A stretch of 11,715 nucleotides of DNA from Auxenochlorella pyrenoidosa (taxonomy: Eukaryota > Chlorophyta > Trebouxiophyceae > Chlorellales > Chlorellaceae), in the NCBI GenBank assembly GCA_001430745.1, contig KQ482011.1:495093-506807 (forward strand). Reading direction: 5' to 3'. This document shows positions 1 to 8,700 of the stretch, one piece after another; position 1 is the first letter of the stretch, and each line of letters opens with the position of its first letter. A program made the translations under genes and the position numbers. The notes beneath the pieces were generated by a model. The model saw only the letters and a list, made by a program, of their open reading frames with translations, made no database searches and was not told where the DNA came from.

Positions 1-79
1 GGATGTGTTTCAGGGGTTTGGTTTCAAACCCGACAATGTCCGAATTCCCTGAAGTCCCCACGCAATTGCCGCCGTGCAG

Positions 80-3000
80 TTTGACGGCCTGGTGGACATT
101 GGCCTGGACGACTCTGGCAACCTGTACGTCCTCACCAACACCCGCATGCAGCGGTACACGTGAGTACTGCCTTTGGGGAAGGGGGCTGCACAGACTAGAA
201 ACAGCAGCCCTTGCTGGCCGCCGCCTGAAGATTCTGCTGCTGTCGCCACCTGCCCGCCGCCGTGCACACACCGCGCGCGCGCCCGCCCGCCTCCTGGCTG
301 CGCAGTGGCTGGGGCAAGTTCCTGTTCGAGTGGAGCATGCTGTCGCCCTCCGACCCCAAGACCTTTGAGGTGAGCTCTCGGGTGCCTGCTGCCGGCTGCA
401 AACATGAGGCCTCGACGAGCCTGCCCCCCTGCTCAGCGCAAAGCAGCACGCCACAACACGGCCACATGGCACTGCGGACCCAGTCCCAGCGAGCGACTGC
501 CCTGGCGGGGTGTGGAGCTCTGAGCCCTGTGCAGCTGTTCCCTCCCCGCCCTGCCCGGCTCCCACCTACCTGGCTTGCTCCCCGGCTGCAGCCCGGCGGC
601 ATGGGCATCAACCAGGTGACCCGCGAGGTGTATGTGCTGGACTATGCCAACGACTGGTGAGTTTGATTACCTAACAGGGGGTGGAGGGGGGCCCCGGCGG
701 TTGGCAGCGCTCCCGGCAGCTCCCGCCCCCTCTTGCCGCCCGCCAGCTGCGCAGCGTGGGGCCGCCCTGCGTGCCCGATAGGGCCACCTGCAGGCAGCCC
801 GCATAGGCGGCCGGCCCTGCCCAAGCCCGCCCGTGCCTGCCTGCCTGCCTGTCCCAGCCCCCCCCCCCACCCACCACCACCACCCCCACCCCCATCCCAC
901 ACCCCACACACACACGCCACCCCCACACACACCTCCCTGTCCCCCCGCAGGGTCAAGCGCTACAACGGCGCCACCGGCAGGTACCTCTCCATGTTTGGCG
1001 GCGCCGGCGTGTTTGCCGACACCATCGCCATCACCGCCGACGCACGTGAGGGCCGTTCACGCACCCCAGCGGCCCCGCAGCCAGCCGGTCTCCGGGCCCC
1101 GCTGCCGCCGCCGCCGCCCTGCAGCTAGCCAAGCTCGCCCCCACCGCTGCGCCTGCTGCGCGCCATGCCCACACCCATAGCTTCGGACTTTCTGGTATCT
1201 GCTCGCCCTGCCCCCAACCCCCGCCCCCCCACCCCCCCACCCATGCCACCCCTCCCTGATGCTGCGCAGAGGGCGGCGTGTACGTGCTGGATGGCAACAA
1301 CACGCAGGGCGGCGCGCGGCGCGGCGCCCCCTGGAAGCGGGGCCTCCTGCAGGCCGGCCCCAAGCCCACCATGCGCATCCAGAAGTTTGATGGGCCCAGC
1401 GGCGCCCTGCTGGTGGCCTTTGGCTCCTACGGCACCGGCCCCGGCCAGATGGTCAACCCCTACGGCATCACCACCACCCGCAACGGCTTCTGGGTGAGCG
1501 CGCCGGGCCTGTCGTCGACTGAATCGACTGAGACGGGTGTAACAGCCAGCCAGGCAGCCAGCCAGCCAGCCAGCGCGCCGAGCGCTGGCGCCTCAGCGCA
1601 CGTTGGGCACTTCCCGCAGTCAGGGCTGCGCAGCGAGCGGTGTTGCATCCAGCCCGGGGGTTGTTGTGGTGCTTGGGCCGGGCGGGGGCGGGCCGGTCAT
1701 GTGTGCAGCTGCCTGCTGCAGCAACCCCGAACTGCCTGCCAGCGCGGCGATCCCGCGACCTCATTAGCAAATCCTGGAAACCTGCTCCGCAGGTGTTTGC
1801 CACCGACAGCGCCCTCAACAAGGTCATCAAGTACTCTCTGTGAGTGTGCTGGAGCAGGGCGGGTGACCTTCACGTGACAGAGCGCAGCCAGGGGGCCGTC
1901 CTCTCGCTGGCTGCATCGTGGGCTGAGGGATTCGTTGCACCATGGCTGCCAGGCTGTACGGATGGAGGACTTGCGGCACCTGCAGCGCAGACCAGCTGGC
2001 TGCTGCCCTCCTGACTGCCTGCTCTGCTCCCTCCACACCTGCTGCGACCACGCAGGCCCTTCAAGGCTGGCGGTTGGGCCGACCCTCACTTCCAGGCGAG
2101 CTTATTTCTCTTCTTCTGAGGTCATGTTGCTTGTCATGATTGGAGTGTGCTCCTGCAGGCTGGCGCAGGGGTCATCGCACCAGCGGCGGCGCCTGCTGCA
2201 TAGGCTGGATGGGTGCAGCCAGCCAGCAGTGAAGTGAACCTGCTGGGCCGGCAGCCCGCGGGCCGGGACCTCACACGGGCTCATGCTGCGGCCCCCTTGG
2301 CTGCGCCTGCAGGGCTTTGACGGCAAGCGATTCGATGCCCATGGCAAGGCCAACAGCTGGATGGACCTGCTCATTGCAAAGGGCTCCAAGATTGGCGTCA
2401 AGGCCAAGGTGAGCGCGGGCCCCCGCCTGAAAGAAGAAAAAAAAAAAGAAAAAAAAAAAGGCCCCCGCCTGCCTGCACGGGAGCGGGCGCCATGCTTTGC
2501 TCTCGGCAGCAGCCCGCATTCCATACACAGGGGAGGCTTGCGGGCTTGAAAGCGTGCAGTGCCACGGGAGGCGCAGGCACGGCAACGGCCGCGCAGGCCG
2601 CGGCTTGGCTTCTTTAGCCGGAAGAGCAGTGCGCATGCTCGGCGCTGCCTGCTGGCCCGGCTGCAAACCTCTGCTCTCATCCCTCTGCAGCTGGCCACCG
2701 GCCTCATGCCCGGCTCGACATTCATGGTTGATGTCGCCTTCACCTATGCTAATGCCAAGTACCGCTGCCGCCTCGTCAAGAGCGGCGACACCTGGACCAT
2801 GGCTGCCACCCTCAACGGCAACCCCATCAGGACCGGCACCTCGTTCCCTGTGTCTGGCACCAAGGTCACCTTCTTCCCCGGCTCGCCCGGCAAGAACGGC
2901 CGCCTGCAGATCGAGGCCGGTGAGTCCTGTTGCGTGCGGCACAGGGTGGCTGGCAGCCGGGAGGGTGCGTGGGGCGCAGCTGGCCGGTTGGCCGCGTTTT

Positions 3001-3939
3001 GCCGGCTTGGGGTGAAGGGACGCGTGTCATTTGGGAGGAACGGCTGCGTGCAGATAGGGGCCAGGGGGGTGGCCAAGCAACTCCCCTGGAGGAGTAGCCG
3101 ACAGATTGAGGCGGAGAGTGGCAGTCTGCTTGCCTGGCAGCCTGCATAGTTGCCAGATGAGCGGCCACCGTGCGCCAACAGGCTTCGGTTGTGCTCGGCT
3201 CAGTGGGACAGGATGGGCATGCGGCTGAGCTGGCCGGCTAGAAGCCTGGCACGCCCCTTGCCCATACCGCGTGAAGGTGGCTTTCAAAGGAAGCCCTCTG
3301 TGCGCATGCCTGTTCTTTCAGGAATTCCTTGGGTTGAAACAAGGTTGTATTCATTCCCACTGCAGGCCAGGTCCGCATCGTGGTTGCCCAGATGTGGCGC
3401 GCCGACTGGAATGCCCTGGCTGACTACCTCAACGTGAGATGCACAACCGGCGAGGGGGGGGGGGGGGGGGGGGGGCTGCTTTGGCCGCCCTGAGCGGAGC
3501 GGGGCGGGGGCGCAAACCATGAGCGCGCCGTGGGCGGAACGCAAAACTGCAGCGCAGAGCACGCTGCTCGCTGCATCGTCGTGGGGCTGCCCTGCAGCGC
3601 GGCCAGCAGCTTCGCCCCTGCTTCTGCCAGCCTGGCAGGGCATGTGCCCCGCGGTACGCCTGCCTGCCAGCGGCCCTGCTGCATGCAGCCGAGCCTGCGC
3701 CTGGGCCTGTGTCGCAAGTTCCGTTGCGGTTGCACAGACTTTGAGCCTAAACAAGCAAGCAAGTTTTGGCCCCGCTTGTGCAGGTGGGTATTGACCTCCG
3801 GAGCCAGCTCACTGGAGACGTGACCGGCATTCTGGCGCCGTCATATTACCGGGCTCTCAAGCTGGCAGACCAGGGCATTGCGTCGCAGGTCGGGGCCGCC
3901 TCTGCGCGGCCGCTGCAGCTCTCGGCCGGCACCGTCTGA
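80..3939 (+). CDS. Gene A (5'-partial): NHL propeller plus VWD/Root_cap-like C-terminal domain, 11 exons
   Basis: Exons read at 80-159, 306-369, 592-656, 951-1045, 1270-1493, 1793-1839, 2056-2095, 2313-2408, 2691-2919, 3366-3433 and 3784-3939. They sum to 1164 bases (387 residues plus TGA at 3937-3939) with no in-frame stop and matched phases. Acceptors are CAG or its like. Donors are GT except the GC at 2096. The first visible residues (FDGLVDIGLDDSGNLYVL) are the third NHL blade by comparison with gene B, so blades 1-2 and any signal peptide lie left of the window; bases 1-79 are intron. Blades 3-6 span residues 1-191, with the typical pattern of a GI/V strand, a VYVLD-type strand, R-QKF or VKRY, and a final FG. 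From about residue 195 a different domain begins with GWADPHF-GFDG-RFD and ends with GDVTGILAPSYYRAL. NHL propellers usually bind proteins, glycans or RNA; the second domain suggests an extracellular matrix or wall role. That function is inferred. Orthology and exact N-terminus are unknown. Confidence 0.85.
857..948 (+). repeat. C/A-rich low-complexity tract before exon 4 of gene A
   Basis: Runs of C with CAC and CCCA units lead directly into the acceptor at 950 and act as a very long polypyrimidine-like tract. Similar tracts precede gene B acceptors at 6596 and 6893. Confidence 0.8.
1544..1573 (+). repeat. (CAGC)n microsatellite, gene A intron
   Basis: About seven copies of the CAGC/AGCC unit with one interruption. 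Confidence 0.8.
2418..2471 (+). mobile_element. A-rich insert with 12-base flanking direct repeats, gene A intron 8
   Basis: GGCCCCCGCCTG occurs perfectly at 2418-2429 and 2460-2471. Between them are 30 bases consisting only of A with three G (2433, 2436, 2447). An oligo(A) tract bounded by a target-site-like duplication is what a LINE-type machinery leaves when only a poly(A) tail is inserted. A local duplication with slippage is the alternative. It begins nine bases after the exon 8 donor. Confidence 0.5.
3454..3475 (+). repeat. G22 homopolymer in gene A last intron
   Basis: Twenty-two consecutive G lie 20 bases after the donor of the last intron. The run can form G-quadruplexes in the pre-mRNA, and its length is unlikely to be reported accurately. 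Confidence 0.95.
3704..3763 (-). repeat. Dispersed 60-base intronic element, copy 1 (gene A last intron)
   Basis: On the minus strand it reads CTTGCTTGCTTGTTTAGG at the start and AACTTGCGACACAGGCC at the end. It matches 8951-9010 at about 48 of 60 positions, ungapped, in the opposite orientation. It ends 20 bases before the acceptor at 3783. Confidence 0.7.
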
Positions 3940-4414
3940 GCCGATGGCTTGGGCGCAGCCTGTCTGAGCCCAGGGCGGCTTCCGGGCCTCTGAGAGCCCG
4001 GTCTCCGCGGCCGCCAGCCTCGGGCCTCGTGCAGCGCTGGAGCGCAGCCCGCGGCGGGCGAGTTGGCAAGGGCGGCGGCAAGTGGGTGGCAGGCAGCGAC
4101 GACGCAGCACTGGTGGCGTCATGCACAACGGTAGCACACCAAACTGTCGCAGCCTGCTGGCAGCGGACGCCACCCGTGATCCCACCTTGCGGGTTCGATG
4201 CGAGCCAGGCAGCAGCCGCTGGCAACAGATGGGGCGCCGGCGGGGCAGCCGGCAGCAGCGCATGCGTGCATGCATTGGTGCACGCGTAGCGGGCACAAGC
4301 GTGGCTGGGCGCTGGCGCTGCGTGCGCCCAGCGCCTGCTGAGCAGCGGCGCACATGGAAGACTATGAACAGCCATTTTGAAATGAACAATTGATTCTACC
4401 CTGTTGACGTTACC

Positions 4415-4419
4415 TGTAA
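4415..4419 (+). terminator. TGTAA poly(A) signal of gene A
   Basis: TGTAA lies 476 bases after the gene A stop, at the end of an unusually AT-rich stretch (about 4360-4420) in a GC-rich region. TGTAA is the standard chlorophyte polyadenylation signal, with cleavage usually 10-20 bases downstream. Confidence 0.6.
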
Positions 4420-4477
4420 GCTACCCCCCTGAAAAACGTGACGGCAAGTCTGGCCAGAGTCTGGCAGCGGTTGCCCC

Positions 4478-4621
4478 ATGGGTGTAGCGGAGTGGATCTA
4501 CCTGGAGGGTGAGGGGCCCGTGGATTTGTGCATCGCAGGGTTCAGCTTCGAGCAGAAGAGCTTGTTGGACCTGCCTAGCCGAGTCAGGCCTGGACGCTCA
4601 ACGGGATTTTCGGAACAGTGA
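4478..4621 (+). CDS. Candidate small ORF or gene fragment, possibly amidase-like
   Basis: A 47-codon frame starts at ATG 4478 and ends at TGA 4619-4621. The stretch GPVDLCIAGFSFEQKSLLDL resembles the C-terminal pattern of amidase-signature enzymes (PVGLQIVG-F-E--LL). It lies just downstream of gene A's poly(A) signal and runs into repeat R1. It is far too short for an enzyme, and the resemblance is from memory of the pattern. It may be a remnant or chance. Confidence 0.15.
   Translation: MGVAEWIYLEGEGPVDLCIAGFSFEQKSLLDLPSRVRPGRSTGFSEQ
4566..4603 (+). repeat. Spacer repeat R1, copy 1
   Basis: This 38-base segment, from tggacctgcctag to gacgctcaacg, matches 5257-5294 at 36 of 38 positions without gaps. 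It is separated by about 300 bases from the other repeat family. Confidence 0.8.
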
Positions 4622-4902
4622 TCTCAGTCGTGCGTCAGCAGATGCAGCAGGTGCTCGCAGACGGCTTTACAAATGGCTGCACACAGGGCACACCGAGACA
4701 AACGCCACACGGGCAGCTGGGCCGTCGAGAGTAACCGGCGGCGGGAGGGGCTGGGCTGCGTGGTCAAGGGGCCTGCCGCCGCCGATTTCGGCGCTGGCTA
4801 AGGCAGATCGGGATCTAAGGATGCAAGCCGGACGTGTTGGCCAGGCTGTCGAGCAACAAGTCATGACAATGCTTTCCACCAGCTGAGCGATCATGCACGC
4901 CC

Positions 4903-4969
4903 CACCTGTGAGGCGGCGCCCAGCCGGTGCCGCCGCCAGCGCTGGCAGCGAGACCACCTTCAACGCGCT
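4903..4969 (+). repeat. Spacer repeat R2, copy 1
   Basis: This 67-base segment starting cacctgtgaggcg aligns without gaps to 5162-5228 with about 56 identities. Both copies are open in the same plus-strand frame (VRRR, GAAASAGSE) and in a minus-strand frame (SLPALAAAP, GRRLTG), so they may be remnants of coding sequence. Confidence 0.75.
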
Positions 4970-5161
4970 TGGCAGCGTTCCTGCGCAGGCAGAGCCAGGT
5001 GAAAGAGGGCATGGATGGGAGAGCGTCAAGCAGTGCGCTCCCTGCTGCAGCTGGCCACCCTGCAGCCGCTGGTACGGATGGCAGCTCTGTGGTGCTGAGT
5101 ACGCAATAGCAGACCCACCAGCCACACCGCAGATTGATAGAGCATGATCGAGCTTGGAGCA

Positions 5162-5228
5162 CACCTGTGAGGCGCCGCCCGCCGGGCGCCGCCGCCAGCG
5201 CCGGCAGTGAGGCCACCCTGAGCGCGCT
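5162..5228 (+). repeat. Spacer repeat R2, copy 2
   Basis: Same orientation as the copy at 4903-4969, about 84% identical and ungapped. Differences are mostly transitions and G/C exchanges. Confidence 0.75.
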
Positions 5229-5256
5229 CGCCGGCATGGCGGGCGCTGCGAGCGCG

Positions 5257-5294
5257 TGGACCTGCCTAGCAGAGGCAGGCCTGGACGCTCAACG
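5257..5294 (+). repeat. Spacer repeat R1, copy 2
   Basis: Same orientation as 4566-4603, two mismatches. It follows repeat R2 copy 2 by 28 bases, so the two families are adjacent here but not in the upstream copies. Confidence 0.8.
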
Positions 5295-5700
5295 ATTGGA
5301 GCAGGGTTGGGCGTAGGTTGCAGGTTTCTTTTTGGCCGGCCACGCCTTCTGCACGTAGATAAATGTATCCTGAGTCAAAAGAAACGATGGATGGGACGCA
5401 GCAGGCCGCAAATGCGGCGAGAGGAGCGGAAGAAACTGCAGATGAGCGGCCATCGACTCCAGTATCCTTGTCGTCCCATTGGTGCAGATCTACCGGTCTA
5501 CGGCCGCTTGTAACCATGTGTTCTTCGATCGCCCTGGGTGAGCGACTTGCCTTGCAAGGTCAGGACTAGGCCGGAGAGCGGCCGGAAGGGCGTCCACGGA
5601 AGACCCAGCAGACTGTTGCATCACCTGTGCACCGCACACTGTCTCGCCTGCAGGGCCGCTTGGCAAAACCTGCCCATACGTGCCTGGTTCCACCCTGGCC

Positions 5701-5758
5701 ATGGCCGGTCGAGCCGTCGCTTTGGCGCTGCTCCTGGCAGCAGTTCCCGCATTGGCAG
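5701..5758 (+). other. Signal-peptide exon of gene B
   Basis: The exon encodes a short basic N-terminus (MAGR), a hydrophobic core of Ala, Leu and Val, and a PALA end that fits an A-X-A signal peptidase site. The predicted mature N-terminus is near AKEIPTNYA in exon 2. It ends at a good donor (GCAG|gtgagc). It implies entry into the secretory pathway. No membrane segment or retention signal is visible at the C-terminus. Confidence 0.75.
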
Positions 5759-8700
5759 GTGAGCTGTGATTGTCGAGCAATTGGCCCGATTGAGCGGAGA
5801 CGGTGTTGACGGGGTGTGGCCATCCGCCGCCGCCGCCGCTGCCGAAGGGAGGCTGGCATCGGGCATGGCCATCGGCCTGCGCTTGAGGCGTCCTTAATGT
5901 TTGCTCCCTTTCCGTCGCCACCTGGGTGCAGCCAAGGAGATCCCCACGAACTATGCGGTGAGGCCCTGGGCTGGTGTCTACAGCTGGCACCCGTGAACAT
6001 CAGGCGTCTGCATGTGACCGTTCCTGCCGCGCTGAACTGCTGGCACCTGCGCGCATGGCCTGACGCCACACGGCACGCCCAGGAAGAGCCTACTGGTGGC
6101 AGGGAGCTCCCGAGACACAGCCCGAGTGGCTAGTCTGGAGGCCTGGTGCCTGGTGCCTGGTGCCTGGTGCCCGGCCCCGCCCAAACCCGCCCTGCCCGGA
6201 CTTGCCCGGCTTGCCTGCTCATCGCCGCCTGCGCCCCTGCCGCCCCTGCCCCCCGCAGTTTGCGCTCCAGTGGGGCGGGCGCCTCCGCCACCGGCCCCAG
6301 CAAGCTGGTCAACCCCATGGGCATCGCGGTGTCCCGCGACCGCACAAAGGCGTTTGTGTGCGACACCAACAACGCACGGTGCGGCGCTGCCGGCGCCGCA
6401 CCGCCGCCTGCACGGGCCGCCACCCAGCCTCTCTGCCTGCCAGCGCGCAGGGCATGCATGCACCTGCATCGCCCTGCAAGTCAGCCAGCCGGAGCCACGT
6501 TGTCAGGGGCACCCATCCCTGAACTCTTGGCCCCCTCACCCCCCCCACCCCACCCCAACCCCCACCCACCCACCCACCCTCCACCTCTGCCTGCAGGGTC
6601 GCCGTCTTCTCGCCAGACACCGGCGCCTTCCTCACATCCTTTGGCAGCGCCGGCAGCGGCCCCGGCCAGTTTGCTGCCCCCGTCAATGTCGCGGTCTCCC
6701 CCAAGACAGGGCAATCTATGCGACGGGTGGGCCAGCGCCCGCGGAAGCTCCGTGCCTGGCTCCTCGGGCCCGCTGTGCCACTGCTCGCCGCCCCCTGCGC
6801 TGGCCTTCCCACCCGCTGAGCACAACAACAACCCCCACCCCCCCACCACCACCACCACACACATACACACCCACACACACCCACACCCTGCAGACCCCCT
6901 CAACAGCCGTGTTGTGTGCTACGACGAGAGCGGCGTGTTCATCCGAAACTTTGGGGAGGCCAGCACCGGCCCCGGCCAGGTGGGGTGCCGCCTCCCCGCC
7001 TGCCGTTGCAGCGGCGCCGGCAGCGCCTGCCTGCCCTGCGCCGCAGCTTACCTGTTGATGCAGCGGCGCCGCCAGCGTGTGGCTCTGTGTTGCAAGCTCT
7101 GCTGCGGCGAGACAGGCTGTGCACACAAGCAAGCGGGCAAGCGCTGCCGTTTTGTGCTGCATCTAACCATGTGCTGCACACAACCGGCTGCAGTTTGACA
7201 GCGTGGTGGATGTGGGAGTGGACGACAACGGCAACGTGTATGTGCTGAGCAACACGCGCATGCAGAAGTTCAGGTCAGCGCCTCCGCGCTGTGTGCTGTG
7301 TGCTGTGTGCTGCGTGCTGTGTGGTACATGCAGCGCAGGCAGGGGGGCGCTTGCCGGCGGCTGGCCACGGCATGCTCAGCATGCCACGGGCGCAAAGGAT
7401 GAGCTGCCAAGCCGGGCTCTGCTCGCCCCGACAGCGCCTGGGAGAGTGTCTCCAAGGCGCTTGCCGGGAGCGGTGCTGCAGTCGCAGCCAGCTTGATCCT
7501 CGGTTCATGACTGCAGCCCGGCACGCCTCTGGGGACACTCACTGGCTGGATGGCATCCCTCCCTGACCCCTGCAGCGGCTGAGGCAAGTTCCTGCTGGGC
7601 TGGAGCCTGCTGGACGCCTCTGACCCCAACACCTTTGCCCCCGGCGGCATGGGCATCAACCAAAAGTCAAAAGATGTGTTTGTGCTCTACTATGCCAACG
7701 ACTGGTGGGCTGGGGCGGGGGGCATGCCGACTACGCCAACAACTGGTGGGGTTGGGGATGGCAGGAGTTGGTGGGTGGATGGGGGCTTGGTTGGGGGTGG
7801 CAGGGGTGGGTGAGTGGGCGGTTGGGTGGGTGGTGGTTTGGGATTGGGGAGCCACCTGCTACGGGAGGTCCGACTGTTACTTGGACGTGCCAGCCACTGG
7901 CAGGGATGGGGGCTCGGGCACAGCACGGGGGCAGTCTCGCTGCGGCCAGGGCACCCGCGGCGTCGCAGCGCACTCGCGCGCCCACACCCAGCCCGGCCTG
8001 GCTTGTCGCAGGGTGAAGCGCTACGACGGCATGACTGGCCGGTTTTTGTCCAAATTTGGCGGGGCCGGCGTGTTTGGGGAGACTGTGGCCATCAGCGCTG
8101 ATGCACGTAAGGGCCACTGCACCCCTTCCCAGGCCTGCCCTGGCTGGCCAGGAGCTCCTGGCCAGAGCCCCGCGCAGTCTTCAGGCTGCAGAATGGTACT
8201 GTTGTGGGGCCCTTACAGACGATGCGGTGGGGAACACGCGCCCACACCGCTTTCCAATGGTCGTGCCCGGAGCGCCGCCGGCGTAGCGGGCGTCCCTCTC
8301 ACGGCCTCCCTTGCCCTCTGGCCTCCCTGCTCCCTGACAGTGGGCGGCGTGTACGTGCTGGACGTCAACGGCACCAGCCAGGCCCCGCCCGCCAAGCGCG
8401 GCCGGCGCGCCCTGCTGCAGGGCGGCCCCAAGCCCACCATGCGCATCCAGAAGTTCGTCAGCGCCACCGGCCAGCAGCTGGTGGCCTTTGCCTCGTACGG
8501 CACCGGCCTGGGGCAGATGGCGGACCCTTTCGGCATCACCTCCACCCGCAACGGCTTTGAGGTGAGAGGCCTGGCGCAAAACATGCTTCAAAGCGCACCT
8601 GAGCGCGAGGCCGCAAGGGGTGTTGAGGTGCATGCGGGGGCTGGGGAGCGGCAGGGGCGTGAGGCGGGGTAATGCCTTGCACTGTGCAGCTGGGCGCCAG

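Larger units (their letters stand above)
2056..3939 (+). other. C-terminal VWD/Root_cap-like domain of gene A
   Basis: Exons 7-11 of gene A encode GWADPHFQGFDGKRFDAHG, a beta-rich middle (FMVDVAF, YRCRLVKSG, WTMAATLNGNP, TKVTFFPGSPG) and GIDLRSQLTGDVTGILAPSY. One cysteine (YRCR) replaces the glycine of gene B. The extra C-terminal residues relative to B (52 against 48 codons, including the stop, in the last exon) are Ala/Ser/Gln-rich. The assignment is motif-based. Confidence 0.55.
3940..5700 (+). other. Spacer between genes A and B: 3' UTR of A, diverged repeats, promoter region of B
   Basis: The first part, to about 4435, is the probable 3' UTR of A. Between 4560 and 5300 lie two pairs of diverged repeats and several short open frames without recognisable domains. 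The last 400 bases should hold the promoter and 5' UTR of B. An AT-rich patch at about 5354-5370 (gataaatgtat) is the only TATA-like sequence I see, 330 bases from the ATG. No further confident gene is visible. Confidence 0.5.

Noticed and set aside
1538..1542. TGTAA in gene A
   Set aside because: It falls inside an intron with well-supported flanking exons. Another at 5509-5513 has no recognisable gene upstream of it.
5932..5992. Longer gene B exon 2 using a donor at 5993 to restore phase with exon 3
   Set aside because: It keeps the frame but uses a weaker donor (gtgaac) and loses the FALQW start that matches other blade linkers. It also leaves the exon 4 break unexplained. Kept as an alternative only.
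6096..7198. Long plus-strand open frames (320 and 350 codons) across the gene B 5' region
   Set aside because: They run through introns with C-rich and CA tracts and encode low-complexity Pro/His/Thr. Only the exon pieces show NHL sequence, so they are products of high GC content.
7580..7582. TGA as a selenocysteine codon
   Set aside because: The paralogue has tryptophan, not cysteine, at this site, and no selenocysteine insertion element was noticed.
7635..8672. 345-codon plus-strand frame in the middle of gene B
   Set aside because: It includes exons 8 and 9 but also the G-rich intron. The homologous exons in gene A support splicing.
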